Positions 24,027 to 32,224 of a stretch of DNA of 64,000 nucleotides are shown piece by piece. Location of the stretch: NCBI GenBank assembly GCA_002840535.1, contig PHBH01000020.1, positions 1-64,000 on the forward strand, given 5' to 3'. The notes below the pieces were generated by a model. It did not search any database and was not told the DNA's origin. It was given only the letters and a program-made list of their open reading frames with translations. Numbering within the stretch: the stretch's first letter is position 1; each line of letters begins with the position of its first letter. The translations under genes were made by a program, and so were the position numbers. This DNA is from Deltaproteobacteria bacterium HGW-Deltaproteobacteria-15. Its GTDB lineage: Bacteria; Desulfobacterota; DSM-4660; Desulfatiglandales; HGW-15.

Positions 24027-26159
24027 TCAATCCTTTGGGTAAAAGGTTTTTCCGGTTTGAGCCATATCCCTGATGAGGTCAGCCGGCTTGAAACGGATTC
24101 CATACTGCTTCTGCAGTTCCAGGAGTTTGTCGTACACGTTCTGCAGCCCCCATTGGTCGGCATATCTGAGAATGCCGCCTCGGTAAGGGGGAAAACCTGT
24201 GCCGTAGATCATGGCAAGATCCATGTCCTGCGGACGATCGCATATCCCCTCCTGGATCATGTATGCTGCCTCGTTGATGCCATTGGCCAGCATCAGATCG
24301 ATCACCTCCTGCCTGGACACCTGTTTCGGGGATACGTTGTTCACCTTCAGGTACTCCTGAACGGCACTCTGGACCTTCGGGTTCGGGACAGGCTTTTCGC
24401 CGCTGTAATCGAAATATCCGGACCCCGTTTTTCGTCCATAGCATCCGGTCCGGTAGACCGCCTCGGTGAGCGGATGGATCTTATAGCGCTCTCCCAACCT
24501 CTTTTCGAAAGTCTTGCCCACATGATAGTTGATGTCGATGCCGGTCAGATCGGATAATGTTGCGGGTCCCATCGGCATACCGAAGTCGATCATGGTTTGT
24601 TCAATGAATGCCCCGTCTACCCCGTCTGCCGTCAGGAAAACCGCCCCGCCCATAAGACCGCCCAGCTGTCTCGAAACGTAAAAGCCCGGTCCGTCGTTCA
24701 CCACGATCGGGATCTTCTTGATGGCGCGCGCGAAGGAGACGCTGCCGGCCAGGGTCTGATCGGATGTCTTCTTTGCGCAGATGACCTCAAGGAGTTGCAT
24801 CCGATGGGCCGGGTTGAAGAAGTGAAGCCCGATCATGCGGCCGGGATCCTTCAGCACTTCCGCCATTTCGGTAATGGGAAGGGCCGAGGTGTTGGTGCCG
24901 AAGATGGTGCGGGAAGAACAGATCGATTCGAGCCGCCTCCAGATATCCTGCTTTATTTTCATGTCCTCCAGCACGGCTTCTATGACCAGATCCACATCCT
25001 TCAAATCCTCCAGGGAGGAGGTCGTTTTCAACCGTGCCTGGATCAACTTTTCCAGATCGGCCTGGGTCATCTTCTTCTTTTTGATCGGGTAATCGAAGGT
25101 CTTGCGTACCGCCTTCAACCCCTTCTCGAGTGCGGAATCGTTGATGTCCCACAGGACCGCTTCAAAGCCGGACTGAAGGAGCAGATTGACGATGCCTGAA
25201 CCCATGACCCCGCCGCCCAGCATGGCCACCTTCCTGATCTTTGCGGGTTCAAGAGCTTCGATGCGACCGAGCTTGCCTGCGGCCCGGGTATTGAGAAAAA
25301 TGTTGATAAGGTTCTTTGCGACCTCGGAGACGGCGCAGTCGCTGAACAGGCCCACCTCTTTTTCGATATCCGCCTCGATGTCGAAACCGAGCCCCTGCTC
25401 AAACGCATCGATCGCCTTGAAGGGGGCGATGTACCCTTTCGCCTTCTGAAAGGTCATGTATTTCGCATACCCGAGCAGGGCCGTCTTTTCTGCACCACTT
25501 GGTATTCTATGAATGATGTTGCGGGTCATTCGGAGTCTGATATTCAACTCCCCCTTGATGAACCTTCGGGCAGCCTTCAATGCGGCGGCCAGGAGTTCCT
25601 CCCGTGGAACCACTTCATCGACCAGGCACCTTTGGAGTCCCTTCTCGGCCTTGACAGGCTTTCCGGTGGTGATCATCTCCAGCGCGTTCGGCAGCCCGAT
25701 AAGCCTGGGCAGTCGCTGTGTTCCTCCGGCGCCGGGGATCAGTCCTATCTGAACTTCCGGCTGTCCAAGGTTGACTCCCTGGACTGCCACGCGGTAGTGA
25801 CAGGCCATGGCCGTTTCCAGCCCCCCTCCCAGGCAGTTGCCGTTGATCGCGGCGATGAAAGGTTTGGGACCGGCTTCGATGCTGTTGAGAAACCGGGCTG
25901 ACGCCAGGGCCTTCTGAAAAATGTCCTCCCTGTTCTTCACGAGCTTGAGCTGGGTGATGTCGGCGCCGGCAATGAAATTCTTCCCGGTTCCTGTCAGCAC
26001 AACAACCTTCACCTGCCCGTCTTTCCAGGCTTCATTGACGGCTTCGGAGAAGTCCTGCATCAATTGCGGCGACATCTGGTTCACCGGCGGGTTGTCGATG
26101 GTGAGCACGGCCACACCATCCTTCAGATCCACCTTTATGGTCCGGTAGTCTGTCTTCAT
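24027..26159 (-). CDS. fadB: Bifunctional enoyl-CoA hydratase / 3-hydroxyacyl-CoA dehydrogenase
   Basis: This FadB/FadJ-type protein hydrates trans-2-enoyl-CoA and oxidises the resulting L-3-hydroxyacyl-CoA with NAD+. The 710-residue product has the crotonase half first (GTGKNFIAGADITQLK near 57-72; INGNCLGGGLETAMACHYRV near 105-124; LIPGAGGTQRLPRLIG after it) and then the dehydrogenase half, with the Rossmann motif MLGGGVMGSGIVNLL near 313, the catalytic-loop HFFNPAHRMQLLE near 450 and a duplicated C-terminal domain. The ATG at 26159 has AAGGAG nine bases upstream; the ATG three codons earlier overlaps that site. It forms an operon with the thiolase. FadB versus FadJ naming is not decided by sequence alone. 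Confidence 0.93.
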   Translation of the reverse strand: MKTDYRTIKVDLKDGVAVLTIDNPPVNQMSPQLMQDFSEAVNEAWKDGQVKVVVLTGTGKNFIAGADITQLKLVKNREDIFQKALASARFLNSIEAGPKPFIAAINGNCLGGGLETAMACHYRVAVQGVNLGQPEVQIGLIPGAGGTQRLPRLIGLPNALEMITTGKPVKAEKGLQRCLVDEVVPREELLAAALKAARRFIKGELNIRLRMTRNIIHRIPSGAEKTALLGYAKYMTFQKAKGYIAPFKAIDAFEQGLGFDIEADIEKEVGLFSDCAVSEVAKNLINIFLNTRAAGKLGRIEALEPAKIRKVAMLGGGVMGSGIVNLLLQSGFEAVLWDINDSALEKGLKAVRKTFDYPIKKKKMTQADLEKLIQARLKTTSSLEDLKDVDLVIEAVLEDMKIKQDIWRRLESICSSRTIFGTNTSALPITEMAEVLKDPGRMIGLHFFNPAHRMQLLEVICAKKTSDQTLAGSVSFARAIKKIPIVVNDGPGFYVSRQLGGLMGGAVFLTADGVDGAFIEQTMIDFGMPMGPATLSDLTGIDINYHVGKTFEKRLGERYKIHPLTEAVYRTGCYGRKTGSGYFDYSGEKPVPNPKVQSAVQEYLKVNNVSPKQVSRQEVIDLMLANGINEAAYMIQEGICDRPQDMDLAMIYGTGFPPYRGGILRYADQWGLQNVYDKLLELQKQYGIRFKPADLIRDMAQTGKTFYPKD

Positions 26160-26692
26160 GGCAACCATCTCCTTCTCTGCACAAGAATGTAATTTGGAAA
26201 TCCTGGCCCTTGGACCAGGGCGGAGATATCGGCTTTGCTTATAAAACTAGTCTCCAGCAAATTCGAAATTCGAACATCGAAATTCGAAACAAATTCCAAA
26301 CCCGAATATTCCAATGTTCAAAACGGATGAGGCTTTTAGAAATTGAGGGAATGATGAATTCACTCACTCTAATTTCCCGATTTTTTTGTCGGTCATTTGG
26401 GTTTTGGTCATTTGATATTGTTTCGGATTTCGTGCTTCGGGTTTTGAAGAGTCACCCCTTGCAGGATTAGTTCACATCCAGCCCCTCCGAAGCCGGAACT
26501 AAACTCGTGAATGCTCTGTTGAATACGTCAGGGAATCCTCTCAATTACGTTGAGCTTTACTCCATACTCCATACCTAAGTCAAGATAATTTAAGTTTTTT
26601 TCCTTGACATAAAAAAATCGGTCTCCTATAGATGGAATGAATGAAATTCAGTTCTCCGCCATCTTTTCCTCCCTGAGGCAATTGAAAAAAGA
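26160..26692. other. AT-rich divergent spacer between fadB and the MerR gene, with degenerate repeats
   Basis: The 533-bp spacer holds a tract of TTCGAAA/TTCGAAC-like units at about 26258-26325 and matching GTCATTTGGGTTTTGGTCAT-like units at about 26390-26450, plus a doubled ACTCCAT near 26560. CTCAA-N5-TTGAG at 26540-26554 is a short palindrome in a possible operator position. The only clear regulatory signal is the promoter at 26604. No gene was recognised. Confidence 0.6.
26604..26632 (+). promoter_or_regulatory. Sigma-70 promoter of the MerR-SDR genes
   Basis: TTGACA at 26604-26609 and TATAGA at 26627-26632 are separated by 17 nt, close to consensus. The predicted start is near 26640, about 50 nt before the MerR ATG. 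The 17-nt spacer is normal, unlike the 19-20-nt spacers of metal-responsive MerR promoters. Confidence 0.7.
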
Positions 26693-27394
26693 ATGAAGAT
26701 CAGCGAACTCTCAAGTCGCACCCAGGTACCAAAAGAGACTATCCATTTCTATGTCCGGGAAGGGCTCATCCCGCGCCCCAGGAAGAGGGGAAAGAACGTT
26801 GCAGACTACGACGAAGGCTACATCGAGCGCATCCTCCTGATCAAGGAGATCCAGGATCACTTCTTCCTTCCATTGTCTTACATCAAGGAGATCATCAAGC
26901 GGCAGAATAAGTCTCCGGAACTGAAGGCCCTGCTTAAACTCCGCATGGGTTATTTCAGCCCTCTCGATCAACTTCTGGAGAAGGAGGTTGTCGGAGTGGA
27001 GGCCTTTGCCAAGGCCACTGGAATGGGAAAGAAATGGATCGACAAATTTATCAAGTGGGGGATCATCACCCCGGAATCCCGCAACGGGGAGGATGTCTAC
27101 TCCCAGGATGATGTAATCCTCGGCAGGCTGCTGGTCGATCTGGATCGTGCCGGCTTCGGCCCCAAAGACGGGGTCGACCCCTCGGTTGTAAAGGGCTATA
27201 TCAAAATCTACAACCAGATCGTAAAAATGGCCCACGGAAGCTTTCTGAAAACCAAGCCGGACCAACTCACGCCCGAGGAGAACCTGGCCAAAGGGATCCG
27301 GGGCAGGGAGCTCATGGGCGTTTTCTTTTACCATCTATACCGCAAACTGGCCAGGGAAGTGGAAGACCAGTCAAATAGCAGAAAAACGGTTTGA
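26693..27394 (+). CDS. MerR family transcriptional regulator
   Basis: The 233-residue protein begins MKISELSSRTQVPKETIHFY, a MerR winged helix-turn-helix with the usual YVREGLIPRP wing at 20-29. A second MerR-like segment follows near 98-150 (VGVEAFAKATGMGKKWIDKF, then KWGIITPESRNGEDVYSQDD), so it may carry two DNA-binding-like units. No Cys ligands for metals are seen; the C-terminal half is helical. MerR proteins of this kind regulate fatty-acid or acyl-CoA genes in many proteobacteria, which fits the neighbours (fadB divergent, SDR downstream by 68 nt). The effector is unknown. Confidence 0.88.
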   Translation: MKISELSSRTQVPKETIHFYVREGLIPRPRKRGKNVADYDEGYIERILLIKEIQDHFFLPLSYIKEIIKRQNKSPELKALLKLRMGYFSPLDQLLEKEVVGVEAFAKATGMGKKWIDKFIKWGIITPESRNGEDVYSQDDVILGRLLVDLDRAGFGPKDGVDPSVVKGYIKIYNQIVKMAHGSFLKTKPDQLTPEENLAKGIRGRELMGVFFYHLYRKLAREVEDQSNSRKTV

Positions 27395-27462
27395 CTCTGA
27401 TGTCCTGAAAGGGGCGCGAATTTGAGCAAGTCGATTGTCTCTGTTCTGGCTGAGGAATAGCA

Positions 27463-28260
27463 ATGGTCAAAAAGGGCAGGCTCCAAGAGAAGGTTGCCAT
27501 CATCACAGGGTCCGGCAATGGCATCGGACGAGCAACCGCTTTACTTTTCGCAAAAGAGGGCGCCAGACTTGTGCTGGCTGAAATCGACGAACCGGCGCTT
27601 CAGGAGACCCTGAGACTGGTCCATTCCGCGGGAGGCCGCGCCATGGGGAAAAAGATCGACGTCTCCGCAGAGCGGGAAGTGAGCGAGCTGGTGGATGCGG
27701 CGATGCGCGAGTATTCCCGGATCGATATCCTCTGCAACAACGCCGGCATTCCGGGCGCCATCTCACCCCTGGAGGATCAGGACGCCGGCGACTGGAACAG
27801 GGTGTTTCAAGTCAATGTCATGGGCGCCGTATACGGGACGAAGTACGTGGCCCGACACATGCAGGAGCAAAGGCACGGCGCCATTGTCAACACAAGCTCG
27901 GTGGGGGGCATTCGCTCAGGTGCCGGAGGCAATGCATACAGCGCCAGCAAGGCTGCGCTGATCAATTTCACGCAGACCGCAGCATGCGATCTGGGCGCTT
28001 ACAACGTCCGCGTCAATGTCGTCTGCCCCGGACTCATCGAGACGAACATGACCAAGCCCATCTTTGATTATGCCCGCCAAAAGGGGAAAGAGTCGAAACT
28101 GGGAGGGCGGTGTGAATTGCGGAGGGTGGGAATGCCCGTGGAAGTTGCCGCCGCCATACTCTTCCTTGCGAGCGACGAGGCAAGTTATATCACGGGACAG
28201 GTGCTGCCCGTGGATGGAGGCAACACGGCGTCTTTGAATCTTCCGGGAATGAAAGTTTAG
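27463..28260 (+). CDS. Short-chain dehydrogenase/reductase
   Basis: The 265-residue protein is a classical SDR: cofactor motif TGSGNGIG at residues 15-22, NNAG at 92-95, and the catalytic Ser145/146, Tyr159 and Lys163 in NTSSVGG and YSASK. Acidic residues after the second strand (AEIDEP, 39-44) favour NAD over NADP. Substrates may be 3-hydroxy- or 4-keto-acyl compounds, steroid-like alcohols or similar; sequence alone does not decide. It lies downstream of the MerR gene and upstream of the liv transporter. LvaD of the levulinate pathway is also an SDR, but this is a broad family, so that link is weak. Confidence 0.9.
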   Translation: MVKKGRLQEKVAIITGSGNGIGRATALLFAKEGARLVLAEIDEPALQETLRLVHSAGGRAMGKKIDVSAEREVSELVDAAMREYSRIDILCNNAGIPGAISPLEDQDAGDWNRVFQVNVMGAVYGTKYVARHMQEQRHGAIVNTSSVGGIRSGAGGNAYSASKAALINFTQTAACDLGAYNVRVNVVCPGLIETNMTKPIFDYARQKGKESKLGGRCELRRVGMPVEVAAAILFLASDEASYITGQVLPVDGGNTASLNLPGMKV

Positions 28261-28614
28261 CACCAACCCTGCCGGGAGGAGAGAAACCATGTTGACATTT
28301 TTTCACCGGCTCTATAGTAAGGGATTGAACGGCGCAATGCGGAATGGTGAGGTTTCCCCGGCCGCGCAGTGCCGGTCATCCTTCCATGCAAAAGATTCTT
28401 TTCCAAATCCGACATTCCTTTCTTTGCAAGGTAGAGAGCAGTGATGAAAATCGACTCCTCTGAAACCGTAAATCACATCCGTCTCGATTCAGTTTGGTCT
28501 CTTAGTTCGGGTCATGAGCAAAGCGCCTGAAGGGCGTGCAGTCGAAATAGGATTTAAACCTTGTCGACTTTAAAACCATGAGGCAACCCCAACCCGGTGA
28601 AAGGAGATGAAGGT
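28261..28614. other. Long leader region upstream of the liv operon
   Basis: This 354-bp spacer carries a promoter-like sequence near its left end (28292) and, about 290 nt later, the livK ribosome site AAAGGAG. The long untranslated stretch could hold a regulatory leader, but no known riboswitch pattern or clear terminator hairpin was recognised in it. Confidence 0.45.
28292..28318 (+). promoter_or_regulatory. Promoter-like sequence upstream of livK
   Basis: TTGACA at 28292-28297 and TATAGT at 28313-28318 have a 15-nt spacer; using TAGTAA instead would give 17. The surrounding CCATGTTGACATTTTTTCACC resembles that upstream of trkA (6358-6378). Confidence 0.45.
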
Positions 28615-29931
28615 ATGAAGAGATTAAAGGCTGGATGGATGATAATAGCGGCTGTCTGTCTTGTCCTGGGCATGGGTCTCCCTGTCCTTGCTGCGGACGT
28701 GATCAAGATCGGTGTGATAGGCCCGATGAATTTCGTCCAGGGTAAAGACCACTGGAATGGGGCCTCCATGGCATCAGAGGAAATCAATGCCAAAGGGGGA
28801 GTTCAGGTCGGCAAGAAGAAGATGAAGATCGAATTGGTGAAGTCCGACTCCAACGAATTTCTCAACATCACGGACGCCACCAATGCCATGGAACTGCTCC
28901 TTACCCGCGACAAAGTGGATTTCATCGTCGGCGGTTTCAGAACCGAGGCGGTCATGGCAATGCAGGACATTGCCATGGATTACAAGAAAATTTTCATCGG
29001 CTGCGGCGCGGCTCATCCCGAGCTTTGCACGCGGGTGGCCGAAGATTACAACCGCTACAAATACTTCTTTCGCGGCACCCCCTTCAACTCCATGTTTCTG
29101 GTGAAGACCTGTTTCATACAGATGGCGACAGTGGCTGGCATCCTGAAGCAGGCATTGGGCATCCCTAAGATCAAGGTTGCCATCGTGGCTGAAAAACAGG
29201 TGTGGGCCGATCCCATGGTAGCGGCCACGCAGCAGACGCTCCCCAAAATGGGCATGGAGGAAGTGGGCGTGTGGAGGCCTTCCCAAACGGCAACGGACGT
29301 CACCGCCGAACTCTCTGCCATAGAGAAATCGGGCGCCCATGTGATCTTCACCATTTTCTCGGCTTCTGTAGGCATCACCTTTGCCAGACAGGCGGGCGAG
29401 CTCAAGATCCCGGCCGCGATGGTAGGGATCAATGTGGAAGCCCAAAAGGATGGATTCTACAAGGCGACCCAGGGTATGGGCAATTATGTCATGACCATGA
29501 ATACCTATGCCAGGGATGTGGAATACAATGAGATGACCAAACCCTTTGTCGATACCTACATCAAGAAATATGGAGAAGTGCCCACCTACACCGCCGATAC
29601 CTACACAGCGATCAAAGATGCCATCGTACCCGTGATCGAGAAGACGGGGACCCTCGATTCGGACAAACTCGTTGCCGCGCTGGAGGAATACCCTCACAAA
29701 GTGCCTTCAGGTGTGGCTTCCTATCTGAAGGACGAAAAGGGAAGACACCTGCACGATCTGGCATGGGGCCCGGGTTTTCTCACCAGCCTTGGAGTGCAGT
29801 GGCAGGACGGGAAACTTGTCGGAGTGTGGCCCAACAAGTGGAAAGCCGCCGAGAACGCCCCGGAGATCACGTACAAGGGCATTGTTCCTTACAAAATCGC
29901 CCCCTGGATCATCGAAAAATACAAGAAGTAA
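28615..29931 (+). CDS. Liv-type ABC transporter substrate-binding protein
   Basis: The 438-residue protein is a periplasmic type I binding protein of the branched-chain amino acid (LivK) class. It begins with a signal peptide (MKRLKAGWMIIAAVCLVLGM, cleaved near VLAADV at about 25-28), then IKIGVIGPMNFVQGKDHWNG and the SEEINAKGGVQVGKKKMKIE pattern typical of LivK proteins. The ATG at 28615 has AAAGGAG eight bases upstream, better than the ATG at 28597. It heads the operon livKHM-ligase-livGF. The CoA ligase in the operon makes a carboxylic acid a more likely ligand than an amino acid; that is inference. Confidence 0.9.
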   Translation: MKRLKAGWMIIAAVCLVLGMGLPVLAADVIKIGVIGPMNFVQGKDHWNGASMASEEINAKGGVQVGKKKMKIELVKSDSNEFLNITDATNAMELLLTRDKVDFIVGGFRTEAVMAMQDIAMDYKKIFIGCGAAHPELCTRVAEDYNRYKYFFRGTPFNSMFLVKTCFIQMATVAGILKQALGIPKIKVAIVAEKQVWADPMVAATQQTLPKMGMEEVGVWRPSQTATDVTAELSAIEKSGAHVIFTIFSASVGITFARQAGELKIPAAMVGINVEAQKDGFYKATQGMGNYVMTMNTYARDVEYNEMTKPFVDTYIKKYGEVPTYTADTYTAIKDAIVPVIEKTGTLDSDKLVAALEEYPHKVPSGVASYLKDEKGRHLHDLAWGPGFLTSLGVQWQDGKLVGVWPNKWKAAENAPEITYKGIVPYKIAPWIIEKYKK

Positions 29932-30106
29932 GCGGGCTCCAGAGGCTCCGGGGTTCAAAGGTTCAGGGATTGCCTGAACGAATGGACCCCGAGCCTTGTG
30001 CACCGGCTATGGATCATTCTTGTCGTTCCTGATTTGTCGTTTTCCAGTCTGAGCCTTGAAACCTGATGTTGAACCTTGAATCTCCGAACGCGCACCATGA
30101 GGCTGT

Positions 30107-30976
30107 ATGATCGTAGACATCATAATCAGCGGTCTGATAAGCGGCAGCGTCTATGCCCTGCTTGCAATTGGATTTTCAATGATCTTCGGCGTGGCCCGCA
30201 TCGTGAATATAGCCCACACCGGGTTTTACATGCTTGCCGCTTACTGCATTTACTTCGTCACTCAGAAGCTCGGATTCCACTCCATCTACGGTATGCTTGT
30301 GGCCCTCATTCTGATCACACTTCTCGGGCTGCTCACGTATAAGATCTTCATCGATCCTATTCGTGAGCATGAGGCTGCGGTGCTGATCGGAACCATTGCC
30401 CTTGCAATCGCCATGCAGGAGGTCATGCTCCTGATCTTCTCAGGCGACTACCTGAGTGTGCCTTCCCTGATCAAGGGGTACTTCTCACTGCTTGGGGTGA
30501 AGATCTTCTACCAGCAGCTCATCACCTTCGGCATGGTTTTGATTATTCTATTCGCTCTCTGGGTCCTGCTCATGAAAACAAGACTCGGGCTGGCGATTCG
30601 TTCCACTGCCGAAGACAGGGAAGTGGCCAATCTCATGGGCATGAATGAGAGCCGCGTCGCGATGATCAGCATGGGCATCTCCGTTGCGCTGGCGGCCGTC
30701 ACGGGCGCGGTGATCGTGCCCCTGACCATTCTCACCCCGTTTATGTGGATGCACCCTCTCATCATGATGATGGCGGCGGTGGTCCTTGGAGGCATGGGAA
30801 GCATAAAGGGGAGCTTTGCCGGGGCCTATATCCTGGGTTTCGCGGAATCGATGGTCGTTTTCATGATACCCAAAGGCGCCTTTCTGAAAGGCTCCGTGGC
30901 CCTGTCAATCATGATCCTTGTCCTGCTGATCCGGCCGGCGGGACTCTTCGGCGTCTCCTTTGAGGAAGAGAGGTAG
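30107..30976 (+). CDS. livH: Liv-type ABC transporter permease (LivH family)
   Basis: The 289-residue inner-membrane protein has about eight hydrophobic helices and typical LivH segments: ISGLISGSVYALLAIGFSMI at 6-25, ARIVNIAHTGFYMLAAY near 30, and RSTAEDREVANLMGMNESRV near 165, the cytoplasmic contact for the ATPase. It pairs with LivM to form the translocation channel. It follows livK after 175 nt and precedes livM by 5 nt. Identification is firm at family level; the transported substrate is not determined. Confidence 0.92.
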   Translation: MIVDIIISGLISGSVYALLAIGFSMIFGVARIVNIAHTGFYMLAAYCIYFVTQKLGFHSIYGMLVALILITLLGLLTYKIFIDPIREHEAAVLIGTIALAIAMQEVMLLIFSGDYLSVPSLIKGYFSLLGVKIFYQQLITFGMVLIILFALWVLLMKTRLGLAIRSTAEDREVANLMGMNESRVAMISMGISVALAAVTGAVIVPLTILTPFMWMHPLIMMMAAVVLGGMGSIKGSFAGAYILGFAESMVVFMIPKGAFLKGSVALSIMILVLLIRPAGLFGVSFEEER

Positions 30977-30981
30977 CGAAT

Positions 30982-32022
30982 ATGGGGCTCGCGTCCTACC
31001 ATGTGAGAAAAGGGTATACGGTTTTCAGAAACGAGATCCTTGTGCTGCCCAGTCGGGTCATCCTTTCTCTTTTCGTGATCGGGCTGCTGACCTTGCCTCT
31101 TTTTACACATGACCCCTATCTCCTTCGAATCCTGATTCTCACCAGCATTTTCGCTATTCTCGCGGCAAGCTGGGATCTTCTTTCCGGGTACACCGGGCAG
31201 ATCAATTTCGGTCACGCGCTTTTTTTCGGTGTGGGCGCCTATTCCGCTGCCATGTTGAACCTCCACGCGCACATACCACCCTGGGGCAGTATTCCTCTTG
31301 GGGCCGTTGCCGCGGTACTGACAGGCCTCATCATCGGGATTCCCTGCCTGAGGCTCAAGGGCACCTACCTGGCACTGACCACCCTGGCCTTTCCAATCAT
31401 TCTGATGGGCATCATCTTCGCCCTTCCGGGTTTCACCGGCGGGGAACTGGGAGTCTCCGGGCTTCAGCGCCTCTCCAACTCCCGAGTTCACGATTATTAC
31501 ATCACCTCAATCCTCATGCTCGTCCTCTGCACCGTCATGTGGAAGATCACCGACTCCAATACGGGGATCATCTTCCATGCCATCCGGGAGGATGAACTTG
31601 CCGTGAGGACCGCCGGCATCAACACCACGCGTTACAAACTTCTGGCCTTTAGCCTCAGCGGGTTCTTTGCCGGGATTTCCGGGGGCCTTTATGCACATTT
31701 CATGAGGATCGCAGGACCGTCTACGCTTGAAGTCTCCATGTCTTTTACCGTGGTGATATGGGCGATATTCGGCGGCGTGGTCACGATATATGGTCCCGTG
31801 GGCGCAGTCTTCGTCCTGTTTCCGCTTCTGGAGTTCTTCCGCTTCTGGCCGGAATATCGCACCCTCCTCTTTGCGGCGGTGATCCTGCTCATTTTGTTGT
31901 ACATGCCGGAGGGACTGCTGCCCTGGGTGCGCGACAAGATTGAAACCGAGTGTCCCAGGTGCAAGATTCGGAATGTAGCGACCCGGAAAACCTGCCGGAT
32001 CTGCACGGCACCGTTGGATTAG
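30982..32022 (+). CDS. livM: Liv-type ABC transporter permease (LivM family) with C-terminal zinc-ribbon-like tail
   Basis: The 346-residue protein has the LivM pattern of about nine membrane helices, with SWDLLSGYTGQINFGHALFF near 59-78 and the ATPase-contact segment AIREDELAVRTAGINTTRYK near 197-216. After the last helix it carries an unusual soluble tail: CPRCKIRNVATRKTCRIC, two CxxC pairs 10 residues apart, ending APLD. Such a pattern is typical of a zinc ribbon. LivM proteins usually end shortly after the last helix, so the tail may be a regulatory or docking extension. Zinc binding is inferred from the spacing. Confidence 0.9.
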   Translation: MGLASYHVRKGYTVFRNEILVLPSRVILSLFVIGLLTLPLFTHDPYLLRILILTSIFAILAASWDLLSGYTGQINFGHALFFGVGAYSAAMLNLHAHIPPWGSIPLGAVAAVLTGLIIGIPCLRLKGTYLALTTLAFPIILMGIIFALPGFTGGELGVSGLQRLSNSRVHDYYITSILMLVLCTVMWKITDSNTGIIFHAIREDELAVRTAGINTTRYKLLAFSLSGFFAGISGGLYAHFMRIAGPSTLEVSMSFTVVIWAIFGGVVTIYGPVGAVFVLFPLLEFFRFWPEYRTLLFAAVILLILLYMPEGLLPWVRDKIETECPRCKIRNVATRKTCRICTAPLD

Positions 32023-32029
32023 AGTTCGA

Positions 32030-32215
32030 AAGTGTTCAGTGTTCAGCGTTCAGAGTTCAAGAGAGAAGTAATTAGATTTTTCATCAACGCTGAACCATGA
32101 CCACTGACACTGGAGTTAAAGACAAGGTGTTCAGCGCTCAGATTCGAAAAGAGAAGTAATCACCTTTTTTTACTGAACGCTGAACGCTGAACCACTGAAC
32201 ACTAGCATCTGAAGC
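32030..32215. repeat. 7-nt tandem repeats (GTTCAGC/GCTGAAC)
   Basis: Two tracts, 32030-32066 (AGTGTTC, AGTGTTC, AGCGTTC, AGAGTTC) and 32125-32205 (GTGTTCAGCGCTCAG, then CTGAACG, CTGAACG, CTGAACC), face each other as inverse units around a third, looser one at 32080-32115. They fill the 200-bp livM-ligase spacer inside the operon. Confidence 0.75.
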
Positions 32216-32224
32216 GAGGAGATC

